Shown here: positions 15,771 through 24,396 of the stretch, piece after piece
Numbering within the stretch: position 1 is the first letter of the stretch
Layout: every line of letters begins with the position of its first letter
DNA from: Pokkaliibacter sp. MBI-7
Lineage (GTDB): Bacteria > Pseudomonadota > Gammaproteobacteria > Pseudomonadales > Balneatricaceae
Assembly (NCBI RefSeq): GCF_029846635.1
Contig: NZ_JARVTG010000001.1
Coordinates: 3,538,501-3,602,500, forward strand
Direction: 5' to 3'
DNA: 64,000 bases
The notes under the pieces: model-generated
What the model was told of the DNA's origin: nothing
Seen by the model: the letters and a program-made list of their open reading frames with translations, nothing else
Database searches by the model: none
Program-made: the position numbers and the translations under genes

Positions 15771-17156
15771 TTAGCCGCCAGCTCTGCTGTCAGGAAAGCA
15801 TAGAATAAAGTGCGTACCTTGCCGGTCTGACTGGCAGGAAATCTGTCCGCCCTGCGCTTCGACAATGGCACGGGTGATGGCCAGCCCCAGTCCGGCGTGG
15901 TGATGATCGCTGGTGTCGGTGCCGGGCTGACCACGTACGAAACGCTGAAACAGGCGTGGCAGCAGCTCGGCAGCAATCGGTTCGCCCTCATTGCTGACAC
16001 GGACGGTGACGCGCTGCGGCTGCTGTTCCAGCGAGAGGGTGATGCAGCCACCGGCCGGGGTATAGCGCAGCGCATTGGAGATCAGATTGCCGAGGGCGCG
16101 GCGCAGCATTGGTGCATCGCCCAGCAGCGTGGCCTGACCCTCGAGCTGCAGGCGGATGTGCTGCTCGTCGGCGACAATGTCGTAATAATCCAGCAGCTGG
16201 CGCGCCAGAGTGTGCAGCGCGACCGGCTCGCGGGCGAAGGCCTGCAGCTGATTGTCGGCCCTGGCCAGAAACAGCATGTCGTCGATCAGGCGGCGAATCT
16301 GCTCCAGCCCTTCCAGACTGGCATACAGCGCTTCAGCATAGTCATCCGCAGAGCGCGGACGGGCGAGAATCACCTCGGTGCGGGTCTGCATCGCGGTGAC
16401 GGGCGTACGCAGTTCATGGGCGATTTCGGCGCTGTAGCTGGAGAGCCGGGCAAAGTCTTCATCAAGACGGGCCAGCATGGCATTGAAGGCCGCTGCCAGC
16501 GGGCGCAGTTCTTCCGGCATCGCTGTTTCATCGAGGGCCTGATTGAGCCGGCTGGCAGAAACGGCCTCGGCGACAGCGGTCAGCTCACGCAGCGGACGCA
16601 GCCCACGGCGTACCACCCACCAGCCGAGCAGACCACTGAGCAGCAGGCAACCTGGCAGCCCGAGCCACAGGCCGGTGCGAAACTGCTGGAAGAAGTGCTC
16701 GTGCACGGTGACGTTCTTCAGCAGTTGCAGCTGCCAGGGCGCGCTGAAGCCGGGGCTGACGATCTGGCTGACCAGTCCGCGGTATTGTTCGTCACCCTGC
16801 TGCCAGTCCCATAACTGATCAGTGGCAGGCAGGGCATGGCCGATCTCAGGCATGTGCGATGAGCTCCAGATCAGGGTTGGGCCTTGCCACAGCCGTGCCT
16901 GAATGTCGCCGTGCTCACCCAGTAACAGGCTCAGCTCCTCCTGCAGGACGCTGAGCGGGGTATCGGCGCGCAGGTTCTGCAGCAGAGTGACGACTGCATG
17001 GTGCTTTTGCTGCAGATCGTCCTGATCCAGCTGGATGAAATGGTGGTGGCTGGCCAGATTGAACGCCAGCCCGGCCAGCAGCAGGACGCTGCCGACCGCC
17101 AGCATAAACATCAGGCTCAGGCGGGCTGTCAGGGAATGGCTTCTCACTCGGTCCAC
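15771..17156 (-). CDS. Copper/heavy-metal sensor histidine kinase, CusS/CopS type
   Basis: 461 residues. TM1 about 13-35, a ~130-residue periplasmic sensor, TM2 about 165-187 ending WWVVRRGLRPL, HAMP, then the dimerisation/phosphoacceptor helix with EIAHELRTPVTAM (His near residue 250). The ATPase domain has N-box LGNLISNALRYTPAGG and G-box HHHAGLGLAITRAIVE. Family members sense periplasmic Cu(I)/Ag(I) and phosphorylate the partner regulator. It overlaps the response regulator gene by 13 bases and lies divergently next to copABCD, so copper is the likely signal. The metal is inferred from context. Confidence 0.92.
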   Translation of the reverse strand: MDRVRSHSLTARLSLMFMLAVGSVLLLAGLAFNLASHHHFIQLDQDDLQQKHHAVVTLLQNLRADTPLSVLQEELSLLLGEHGDIQARLWQGPTLIWSSSHMPEIGHALPATDQLWDWQQGDEQYRGLVSQIVSPGFSAPWQLQLLKNVTVHEHFFQQFRTGLWLGLPGCLLLSGLLGWWVVRRGLRPLRELTAVAEAVSASRLNQALDETAMPEELRPLAAAFNAMLARLDEDFARLSSYSAEIAHELRTPVTAMQTRTEVILARPRSADDYAEALYASLEGLEQIRRLIDDMLFLARADNQLQAFAREPVALHTLARQLLDYYDIVADEQHIRLQLEGQATLLGDAPMLRRALGNLISNALRYTPAGGCITLSLEQQPQRVTVRVSNEGEPIAAELLPRLFQRFVRGQPGTDTSDHHHAGLGLAITRAIVEAQGGQISCQSDRQGTHFILCFPDSRAGG

Positions 17157-17857
17157 TCCAGACGGTAGCCCATGCCCCGTGCGGTGTGGATCAGCTTGAC
17201 GTCAAAGGGGTCGTCGATCTTGGCGCGCAGGCGGCGGATGGCCACCTCCACTACATTGGTGTCGCTGTCGAAGTTCATGTCCCAGATCTGCGAGGCGATC
17301 AGCGCCTTGGAAAAGATCTCCCCCTGCCGGCGCATCAGCAGCTCCAGCAGGGCAAATTCACGGGCGGTCAGATTGATCCGTTGCCCGGCACGGCTGACCC
17401 GGCGTTTGAGCAGATCCATTTCAAGATCCGCAACCTGCAGATGCGTCATCACCTGCTGGGGCTGACCACGCCGCAGCAGTGTACGGATACGGGCCAGCAG
17501 CTCAGTGAAGGCGAAGGGTTTGATCAGGTAATCATCGGCGCCCAGCTCCAGCCCGCGTACCCGGTCCTCGACACTGTCACGGGCGGTCAGGAACAGGACC
17601 GGCAGAACACGTCCTGCGGCACGCAGGGTACGCAATACTTCCCAGCCACTGAGATCGGGCAGCATGACATCCAGCACGATCAGGTCCGGCTCATCGCTCA
17701 GTGCCTGTTGCAGCCCGTCTGCGGCGGTGCCAGCGAGGCTGACGCTGAAGCCCGCCTCGACCAGCCCCTGCTGTAAATAGGTGGCAATACGCTGTTCGTC
17801 TTCAATAATCAGTAGGCGCATGGTGTTCTGTGTTCGGGCCGCGTGTGAGGTGGTCAT
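17144..17857 (-). CDS. Heavy-metal response regulator, CusR/CopR type (OmpR family)
   Basis: 237 residues from ATG 17857; an internal ATG at 17821 (MRLLIIEDE) matches the usual family start and neither site has a strong ribosome-binding site. Receiver domain with acidic EDE, phosphoacceptor in LIVLDVMLPDLSGWE, Thr in FLTARD and Lys in LIKPF; then a winged-helix DNA-binding domain with REFALLELLMRRQGEIFS and VEVAIRRLRAKID. It is expected to bind the cop-box-like site in the 115-bp divergent region and activate copABCD and itself. Confidence 0.94.
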   Translation of the reverse strand: MTTSHAARTQNTMRLLIIEDEQRIATYLQQGLVEAGFSVSLAGTAADGLQQALSDEPDLIVLDVMLPDLSGWEVLRTLRAAGRVLPVLFLTARDSVEDRVRGLELGADDYLIKPFAFTELLARIRTLLRRGQPQQVMTHLQVADLEMDLLKRRVSRAGQRINLTAREFALLELLMRRQGEIFSKALIASQIWDMNFDSDTNVVEVAIRRLRAKIDDPFDVKLIHTARGMGYRLEWTE

Positions 17858-17889
17858 TATGCCTGCGGGACAGTGCAGCAGGGCAAAGC

Positions 17890-17904
17890 TGACAGAAATG
17901 TAAT
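17890..17904. promoter_or_regulatory. cop-box-like operator
   Basis: TGACAGAAATGTAAT matches the CopR box TGACAnnnnTGTnAT known from Pseudomonas cop promoters. It lies between the regulator gene (start 17857) and copA (start 17973), where a shared divergent operator is expected. Confidence 0.7.
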
Positions 17905-17972
17905 GTTGGCGTCAGCGACGGGCAAGGTCGACGGCGTAAGCTGGGCAGCAGCTATCAATACAGGAGTGAATA

Positions 17973-20051
17973 ATGGCTTCCTTGACCTGGATGCGACGCT
18001 GGGGGAGTGCGCCCGGTGTGGCCGCGCTGGCCTGGGCGATGCTGACGCCAGCGACTGGCTGGGGCGGTACCTACCATCTGGTGATCGATCAGCGTGCGCT
18101 GGACATCGCTGGCCAGTCACAGCAGGCACTGACCATCAATGGCAGTGTGCCCGGTCCGACCCTGCGTTTTCGGGAGGGCGAGCAGGTGACGATCAACGTG
18201 ACCAACCGCCTCAAGGAAGACACTTCGCTGCACTGGCATGGCCTGCTGGTGCCCGCCAATCAGGATGGTGTGCCCGGCTTCAGTGGCTTCAAGCCGATCA
18301 AGCCTGGTCAGACCTTTACCTATCACTTTCCCATCCGTCAGGCGGGCACCTACTGGTATCACAGTCACTCCGGCTTTCAGGAGCAGGACGGCGTGTATGG
18401 CCCGCTGATCATCGAGCCTGCCGGTAAAGACCCGGTGCAGGCGGACCGAGACTATGTCGTCATGCTCTCCGACTGGGGGCAGGACAAGGGCGCGACCATC
18501 TATCGCAACCTCAAACGCAAGAGTGATTACTACAACAACCGGCCGGTTACGGTGGGCGACTTCCTTGATCAGGCCAGACAGCAGGGCTTCTCCCGTGCGC
18601 TGGACAATCGCCTGGCCTGGGGACAGATGCGGATGATGGATTCGGACATTTCGGATGTCAGCAGTGGTTATACCTACCTGATCAATGGCAAATCTGCCGC
18701 GGAAAACTGGACGGCCCTGTTCAAGCCCGGTGAGCGGGTGCGGTTGCGCTTTATCAATGGCTCGGCAATGAGCTACTTCGATGTGCGCATTCCCGGTCTG
18801 AAGATGACCGTGGTACAGGCGGATGGCAATAACGTGCAGCCCGTCAGTGTGGATGAGTTCCGCATGGCGGTCGCTGAAACCTATGATGTTATCGTCGAGC
18901 CGCAGGACAACCGGGCCTATACCTTGTTTGCCCAGACGGTCAGTCGCAGTAGCTATGCGCGCGCCACCCTGGCGCCACAGCAGGGAATGACGGCGGCGGT
19001 GCCACCGCTCAGCCCGGTGCCGGTGCTGACCATGGCTGATATGGGTATGGCGCCTGGTGGTATGGATCACTCGGGAATGGATCATTCGCAGATGGCTCCT
19101 GCAACGATGCCCATGAACGGCGATATGGCTGGGATGGACCACTCGAAAATGGATCATTCGCAGATGGCTCCTGCAACGATGCCCATGAGCGGCGATATGA
19201 CTTGGATGGACCACTCGAAAATGGACCACTCGCAGATGGCTCCTGCAACGATGCCCATGAGCGGTGATATGGCTGGTATGGATCACTCGAAAATGGATCA
19301 TTCGCAGATGGCTCCTGCAACGATGCCCATGAACGGTGATATGGCTGGGATGGATCACTCGAAAATGGACCATTCGCAGATGGCTCCTGCAACGATGCCC
19401 ATGAGCGGCGATATGGCCGGTATGGACCACTCGAAAATGGATCATTCACAAATGGACCACGGGCAAATGCCTTCTCCACCTGCTGCAGTGACAGCGCACC
19501 GCTCCGACTATGCGCCGGGCAGTGGGCTGGAGCCCAAAGCCGCAGACGGAGGGGTTTTTCTGGTCTATGGTGACCTCACCGCGTTACAGCCCTACAAGGA
19601 CTATCGCAAGCCTGATCGCGAAATTGAGCTGCGTCTGACCGGCAATATGGAGCGCTATATCTGGTCCATTAACGGCGTCAAATACAGCGATGCCGAGCCC
19701 ATGCATCTGACACTGGGAGAGCGCGTGCGGATCCGTTTCGTCAACGACACCATGATGATGCACCCGATGCACCTGCATGGCATGTGGATGCAGCTGGATC
19801 AGGGTAAAGGTGCGTTCAATCCGCTCAAACACATTGTTAACGTCGCACCGGGCACGACCATGACCGTGGATATTCCGGTGGATGCCGTGGGCGAGTGGGC
19901 CTTCCACTGTCACCTGATGTACCACATGGCCGCGGGCATGTTCCGCAAAATCGTGGTTGACCGACCCGCCTCTGCCAGTGCAGACGGTTCTTCTTCCCCC
20001 GGCGCTGAGACCGTCGCCGTGAACGCAGGAGGCGAGCAGCATGCGCATTAA
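17973..20051 (+). CDS. copA: Copper resistance multicopper oxidase CopA
   Basis: 692 residues. The N-terminus MRRWGSAPGVAALAWAM resembles a Tat signal for export of a folded copper enzyme. Three cupredoxin domains: copper ligands HWHG and WYHSHSG (domain 1, residues ~85-135), and HPMHLHGM plus HCHLMYHMAAGMF near the C-terminus (~595-655) supply the type 1, 2 and 3 sites. Between domains 2 and 3 is a Met/His-rich insertion (about 360-500) made of a 24-residue repeat. CopA oxidises Cu(I) in the periplasm and sequesters copper. First gene of copABCD, downstream of the cop box. Confidence 0.95.
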   Translation: MASLTWMRRWGSAPGVAALAWAMLTPATGWGGTYHLVIDQRALDIAGQSQQALTINGSVPGPTLRFREGEQVTINVTNRLKEDTSLHWHGLLVPANQDGVPGFSGFKPIKPGQTFTYHFPIRQAGTYWYHSHSGFQEQDGVYGPLIIEPAGKDPVQADRDYVVMLSDWGQDKGATIYRNLKRKSDYYNNRPVTVGDFLDQARQQGFSRALDNRLAWGQMRMMDSDISDVSSGYTYLINGKSAAENWTALFKPGERVRLRFINGSAMSYFDVRIPGLKMTVVQADGNNVQPVSVDEFRMAVAETYDVIVEPQDNRAYTLFAQTVSRSSYARATLAPQQGMTAAVPPLSPVPVLTMADMGMAPGGMDHSGMDHSQMAPATMPMNGDMAGMDHSKMDHSQMAPATMPMSGDMTWMDHSKMDHSQMAPATMPMSGDMAGMDHSKMDHSQMAPATMPMNGDMAGMDHSKMDHSQMAPATMPMSGDMAGMDHSKMDHSQMDHGQMPSPPAAVTAHRSDYAPGSGLEPKAADGGVFLVYGDLTALQPYKDYRKPDREIELRLTGNMERYIWSINGVKYSDAEPMHLTLGERVRIRFVNDTMMMHPMHLHGMWMQLDQGKGAFNPLKHIVNVAPGTTMTVDIPVDAVGEWAFHCHLMYHMAAGMFRKIVVDRPASASADGSSSPGAETVAVNAGGEQHAH
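19077..19451 (+). repeat. 72-bp in-frame tandem repeat in copA
   Basis: Five 72-bp units (starting 19077, 19149, 19221, 19293, 19365) and a partial sixth at 19437. Each encodes MDHSQMAPATMPM plus a linker and MDHSK, i.e. 24 residues rich in Met and His. Unit-to-unit differences are few (N/S and a TW for AG change in unit 2), indicating recent expansion. Copy number sets the number of candidate Cu-binding Met/His motifs. Confidence 0.96.
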
Positions 20052-20784
20052 TCAACACTCCACATCACGCCTGGCAGCGAGCCGTAACGCCTGTGTGCTG
20101 CTGGGGTGCCTGCTGACCAGTACCGCCTTTGCCCATGATGAAAAGATGGACTCGATGGTCATCCCGACACTGACGCTGGACCGTCTGGAGTGGCGTGCAG
20201 GCCCGGGCAGCGATGTGCTGGCATGGGAAGGGGCACTGCGGATTGGTAATGATAGCAATGCCTTCTTGTGGCGCAGCAAGGGCGAGCAGCTTAGCGGCGG
20301 GACGACTGAAAAGGCAGAAAATCAGCTGTTATGGCAGCACATGGTCAGTGAGTTTTTCAATCTGCATACCGGTATACGGCAGGACCAACGGCCGTCACCG
20401 ACACGCAGCTACGCGGTGATCGGTGTGGACGGGCTGGCGCCTTACTGGATCGAGACCAATGCTGACCTGTATGTCAGCGATCAGGGGCGACTGAGTGCAC
20501 GGTTGGAGCTGGCCCACGATCTGGCCATTACTTCCCGGCTCAGCCTGCAGCCTGCGCTGGAGATCAATGCTGCGGCCGATGATGACCTGGCGATTGATGA
20601 AGGAGCAGGGGTGACCCGTTCCGAGCTGGGATTGCGGCTGCGTTATGCGGTGACACCCGATATTGCCCCCTACGTGGGCATGCACTGGGAGCAGACGTAC
20701 GGCAAGACGGCGGATCTGGTGCGTCATCATGGTGAACGGACGGCCACGACCTATGGACTGGTCGGTATCAGCCTGTCGTTCTGA
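20041..20784 (+). CDS. copB: Copper resistance outer-membrane protein CopB
   Basis: 247 residues, overlapping the end of copA by 11 bases. Signal peptide of about 30 residues ending STAFAHDEK. The rest is the CopB domain: LEWRAGPGSDVLAWEGALRI, then a beta-barrel pattern (YWIETNADLYVSD, LRLRYAVTPDIAPYVGMHWE) ending with a C-terminal Phe typical of outer-membrane barrels. Unlike many CopB proteins it has almost no Met/His-rich N-terminal segment, which here is concentrated in CopA. Thought to bind or export copper at the outer membrane. Confidence 0.93.
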   Translation: MRINQHSTSRLAASRNACVLLGCLLTSTAFAHDEKMDSMVIPTLTLDRLEWRAGPGSDVLAWEGALRIGNDSNAFLWRSKGEQLSGGTTEKAENQLLWQHMVSEFFNLHTGIRQDQRPSPTRSYAVIGVDGLAPYWIETNADLYVSDQGRLSARLELAHDLAITSRLSLQPALEINAAADDDLAIDEGAGVTRSELGLRLRYAVTPDIAPYVGMHWEQTYGKTADLVRHHGERTATTYGLVGISLSF

Positions 20785-20937
20785 CTCACTGCCCGGCGCT
20801 GTGCTGGCCCGCTGTCCATGTACCTGCCTCGTGGCGGCGTGGCGGGCAGGGCGCCCGGGCGTATCCGGTGACATAAAACGAGCAGCAAACGCTCACACTA
20901 TGAGGTGGATGACCCCACCCAGAGGGAGAATACAACA

Positions 20938-21294
20938 ATGCAGCGCTTATCCCGCATTTTGACACTGGTACTGGCAATGCTGAGTGCCGGCCTGACCCTG
21001 TCCGCACAGGCCCATATGGCGATTCAGAGTACAGAACCTGCCGACAAGCAGGTGCTCAGTGCCTCGCCCGGCCATATCACCCTGACGTTTCCGATGGCGG
21101 TGACCCTCACCAAGGTGACCGTGCAGCCTGCCGGCGGTGAGGCGATCACTCTGCCGGTGCAGCGGGTGGCCGAAGCGGTACATACCATTGCGACACCGGC
21201 GTTGCCGCAGGGCACCTACGCGGTCAAATGGATCTGTCTGGGACATGATGGCCACAAGATGTCCGGTGAGTTCGGCTTCGTCGTCAAACCATGA
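20938..21294 (+). CDS. copC: Periplasmic copper-binding protein CopC
   Basis: 118 residues from ATG 20938 with AGAGGGAG upstream (an in-frame ATG at 20905 lacks a site). Signal peptide ending LSAQA-H, so the mature protein begins with His, the conserved Cu(II) ligand of CopC. The remaining Cu(II) site is formed by Asp/His in CLGHDGHKMSG near the C-terminus. Copper chaperone passing copper to CopD. A 153-bp gap separates it from copB; it may have its own promoter. Confidence 0.93.
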   Translation: MQRLSRILTLVLAMLSAGLTLSAQAHMAIQSTEPADKQVLSASPGHITLTFPMAVTLTKVTVQPAGGEAITLPVQRVAEAVHTIATPALPQGTYAVKWICLGHDGHKMSGEFGFVVKP

Positions 21295-22160
21295 TGCTGG
21301 GTACGTTGTCCGGGTGGGAAGTGCTGACCCTGCTGAGCAAGCTGGGCAGCTATGGTGCGATGGCCGCACTGGCAGGCGCGCTGTTTATGCGCAACTGTCT
21401 TTATTCTGCGGAGGTGGAGCCATGGCTGCGACGCTATCTGTGGGTGGGTTGCGGTGGCACGCTGGTCATGACGCTGCTGTCTTTCCTGATTCAGGTAGGC
21501 GCGCTGGCTGAAGACGGTGTGGCGGGTATGTTCGATGCATCACTGGCAGGCATGTTGTGGTCATCGGGCAATGGCACGACAGCATGGCTGCGCCTGCTGG
21601 CGGCTGTCGTGGTGCTGATCAGCCGTCGTCATCTGCATCATGCCGGGCAGTATCGCTGGCTGGCAGGAGTGGCGGGTACGCTGATAGCTGCTTCTTTTGC
21701 CAGCAGTGGACATATGGCCACGGAGGGCGGTCTGGCAGCCCTTACGGTGGCATTGCATGCGCTGACCGCACTGATCTGGATGGGCAGCCTGTTGCCACTG
21801 TGGCAGCACCTGCAGCTGACTAAACCCCATCATGCAGCAGCGGTGCTGACGCGCTTTGGGGAGCTGGCGGGATATCTGGTGGCCCTGTTGCTGCTGGCCG
21901 GAGTCTTCATGCTGTGGCGCATCAGTGGTGGCCACTGGCAGGGGCTGGTGGATTCTGTGTATGGCCAGAGCATACTGCTCAAGCTGCTGCTGGTGAGCGG
22001 ATTATTGCTGCTGGCCGCGCTCAATCGCTGGCAACTGGTGCCAGCGTTACCCGCCAGCAGCCGCGCACTTGACCTGTCCCTGAAGGTGGAAAAGCTGCTC
22101 GGACTGGCGGTGCTGCTGGTCACAGTATTGCTGACGACCCTGATGGGACCGGAAGGCTGA
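21291..22160 (+). CDS. copD: Copper resistance inner-membrane protein CopD
   Basis: 289 residues; start ATG 21291 overlaps the copC stop by 4 bases. About eight hydrophobic helices in the CopD pattern, with SGHMATEGG and the last helix LAVLLVTVLLTTLMGP. Proposed to take up copper from CopC across the inner membrane for loading of cuproenzymes. Last gene of the cluster; it converges on the GGDEF gene with only 22 bases between them and no clear terminator. Confidence 0.92.
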   Translation: MMLGTLSGWEVLTLLSKLGSYGAMAALAGALFMRNCLYSAEVEPWLRRYLWVGCGGTLVMTLLSFLIQVGALAEDGVAGMFDASLAGMLWSSGNGTTAWLRLLAAVVVLISRRHLHHAGQYRWLAGVAGTLIAASFASSGHMATEGGLAALTVALHALTALIWMGSLLPLWQHLQLTKPHHAAAVLTRFGELAGYLVALLLLAGVFMLWRISGGHWQGLVDSVYGQSILLKLLLVSGLLLLAALNRWQLVPALPASSRALDLSLKVEKLLGLAVLLVTVLLTTLMGPEG

Positions 22161-22182
22161 TCTGCTGCACGCTGGCGTGTGT

Positions 22183-23820
22183 TTACTCCAGCAGCACCCT
22201 GACCTGATTACGGCCAGCGGTCTTGGCGGCGTACAGGGCACGGTCAGCCACCTCCAGCACCTGCTTCGATTCGATCGGGCTGGAGGTGTCCGTGATACCG
22301 GCGCTGAAGGTGACGGTGAAGGTTTCATCGCCCGCCTGAAACTGCAGTTTGGCAAAGTCCTCACGAATCTGGTCGATCACCCGGGCGGCATCTGCACTGC
22401 TACTCTGCGGCATCACCAGAGCGAACTCCTCACCCCCGTAACGGCCAATGCTGTCAATCTTACGCAGACGCTGGCGCAGCATGTTGGCCAGGGTGCGGAT
22501 GACGTTGTCACCAGTGAGATGACCATAGGTGTCATTGACCCGTTTGAAGTGGTCGATATCCAGCATCACCACACTGGTCACCTTGTCGAACCGGCGGGCA
22601 CGTTCCGTCTCCAGCACGACCTGCTCCTTGATATTGGCGTGGGTGATCAGCCCGGTCAGGCTGTCCCGTGACAGGGAGTTGGCGAGGGTGCGGGCGCGAC
22701 GTACCCGGGCAAAGACGGTAGTAATCAGCGTCTGGTCACTGACGGGTTTGGTGATGAAGTCATCCCCGGCACGTAGCAGGGCATCCATCTGCCGGTGTGC
22801 GTCCACCACGCCGGACACATAGACAATGGCAATCTGCAGCAACTCATCATGGAAGCGGATGATCTGCGCCAGATAAGGGCCGGGACACTCCGGCATATTG
22901 ACGTCGAGCAGAATGATTTCGGGGTGAAAACGCATCAGCGTCGGGTGAATATCCGCCGGGTTGTCCAGCACTTCCACCATCATCCCGGCGGCGCGCAGTA
23001 CCAGTGCATAACGCGATGACAGCTCATGGTCATCATCGATGATAAGTACCCGGTAGGGTTCGTCGGTCTGACGCCGGAAGTAACGTTCGAGGCTGTTCTC
23101 CAGTGCTGAAAAGTTCACCGGCTTGCTGAGAAAACCACTGGCGCCAGCACTGGCAGCCTTGAGCTGGGTGGCGAAGTCATCCTGGCTGGTAAGAACGAAC
23201 AGCGGCACAGTGAGGTTGGCCTGGCCGTTACTCAGCATGGCGGCCTTATTCAGTTGCGGATGGTGATCAAAGTCGACAATCAGCGCATCGGGACGCTGCT
23301 GCAGGCAGGCCTGATGCAGAAGGGCGTCGTCGGCGAACAGCCGGACCCGGTAACCGAAGTTACTCAGGGTGTTCTGCAGGCTGTCGGCCATGTCCTGATC
23401 GGCCTCGAGAATATACAGCAGCGTATCGTCCTGCTGTTCCGGGACCGGCTCAGGCGTCAGCAGCGAGGTCAGGGACTGCGACGCCGTCGGTTGCGGTACG
23501 CTGAGAGTGTGCATGGCTTGCGCCAGTCGCAGCAGCTTTTCGGGCTCAATGCTGTCGAGGGTCAGCAGCTGATCGGTCTGCTGCTCCCTGTTGCGGCAGT
23601 CCTGGCCCAGCTGTTCAAAACCGTAGGTGCCGGCACTGCCAGCCAGTCGGTGCAGTCGCTGGCGCAGATCGGCCAGGGTTTCCCGGGTACTGGTACCGGC
23701 ATCGGGCAGGCTGGCGGCCAGCTGCTGTAACGCAGGTACTTCACTGTGCAGATGGGCGATAAACTGCTCGGCCAGAAGTTGCAGTTGCTGCTGCAGCTCG
23801 GCGCCGCGTTCATCGATCAT
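22183..23820 (-). CDS. Hpt-REC-REC-GGDEF phosphorelay diguanylate cyclase
   Basis: 545 residues, cytoplasmic. N-terminal Hpt domain with LHRLAGSAGTYGFEQL (phosphoacceptor His near residue 57); REC1 (~130-245) with phosphoacceptor in ALIVDFDHH and Lys in FLSKPV; REC2 (~255-370) with IIDDDHE, ILLDVNMPE and FITKPV; GGDEF (~385-545) with RYGGEEFALVMP and an intact RKID inhibitory site. The order suggests that phosphate reaches the cyclase through Hpt and receivers. It overlaps the stand-alone REC gene upstream by 11 bases, and two receiver-less sensor kinases lie just beyond. Output is probably c-di-GMP. Confidence 0.93.
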   Translation of the reverse strand: MIDERGAELQQQLQLLAEQFIAHLHSEVPALQQLAASLPDAGTSTRETLADLRQRLHRLAGSAGTYGFEQLGQDCRNREQQTDQLLTLDSIEPEKLLRLAQAMHTLSVPQPTASQSLTSLLTPEPVPEQQDDTLLYILEADQDMADSLQNTLSNFGYRVRLFADDALLHQACLQQRPDALIVDFDHHPQLNKAAMLSNGQANLTVPLFVLTSQDDFATQLKAASAGASGFLSKPVNFSALENSLERYFRRQTDEPYRVLIIDDDHELSSRYALVLRAAGMMVEVLDNPADIHPTLMRFHPEIILLDVNMPECPGPYLAQIIRFHDELLQIAIVYVSGVVDAHRQMDALLRAGDDFITKPVSDQTLITTVFARVRRARTLANSLSRDSLTGLITHANIKEQVVLETERARRFDKVTSVVMLDIDHFKRVNDTYGHLTGDNVIRTLANMLRQRLRKIDSIGRYGGEEFALVMPQSSSADAARVIDQIREDFAKLQFQAGDETFTVTFSAGITDTSSPIESKQVLEVADRALYAAKTAGRNQVRVLLE

Positions 23821-24199
23821 GGTGCTTGTTCCAGATGTTTCTGACCTGTGTGGCCAGTTGCATGGGACTGAACGGCTTGATGATCACATCGCTGGCACCC
23901 AGGCTGTGATAATAGGCAACCTCTTCGGGCTGCACCTTGGCGGTCATGAACGCCACCGGAATATCTGTCAGATCCACCAGTTTGCGCAGACGCTCAAGGG
24001 TCTCGGCACCATCGATACCGGGCATCATGACATCGAGCAGGATAAAGTGCGGTGCGAAGTCCTGTACTTTGTCCAGAGCCTCCTGGCCGGAAGAGCAGGT
24101 CAGCACCTGAAAACCGCCGACGACTTCCAGTGCCACCCGGGCTACCGCCTGAATGGAAGGATCATCTTCGACGTGCATGATGCGCTTCAGCTCATCCAT
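23810..24199 (-). CDS. Single-domain response regulator
   Basis: 129 residues, only a receiver domain: acidic pair in MHVEDDPS, phosphoacceptor in FILLDVMMPGIDGAE, Thr in AFMTAKV, Lys in IIKPFSPMQLA. No output domain, so it acts by protein contact or as a phosphate carrier, in CheY or Spo0F style. It overlaps the Hpt-REC-REC-GGDEF gene (11 bases), so the two are co-translated. The sensor kinases upstream on the same strand are plausible phosphate donors. The 197-bp gap to the next gene (24200-24396) shows no gene and may hold a promoter. Confidence 0.93.
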   Translation of the reverse strand: MDELKRIMHVEDDPSIQAVARVALEVVGGFQVLTCSSGQEALDKVQDFAPHFILLDVMMPGIDGAETLERLRKLVDLTDIPVAFMTAKVQPEEVAYYHSLGASDVIIKPFSPMQLATQVRNIWNKHHDR

Positions 24200-24396
24200 T
24201 GATATTTGCCTTAGACATGAAAGAGTTATCGCTCTCGCAGAGCATGGTTGCTAACGGTTGTTTACTCTGTGCTGGGCCGTAAACACTTCGCGTCGGGCAT
24301 ACGCCGGTGCTTAGCAGCAAGCCTCCAAAGGATAGGCGGAGCCGCGTTATGTTGCTACCGGTAATTTAGCTGCGCCTGATCGGCCAGCAGATTCCA

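Noticed and set aside
18117..19445. 442-codon antisense frame in copA
   Set aside because: Shadow of the repetitive copA sequence; His/Ile-rich reverse complement of the Met/His repeat.
24200..24396. Possible small gene or RNA in the gap between the REC gene and the CHASE kinase
   Set aside because: No convincing reading frame, ribosome-binding site or terminator pair; left as intergenic.
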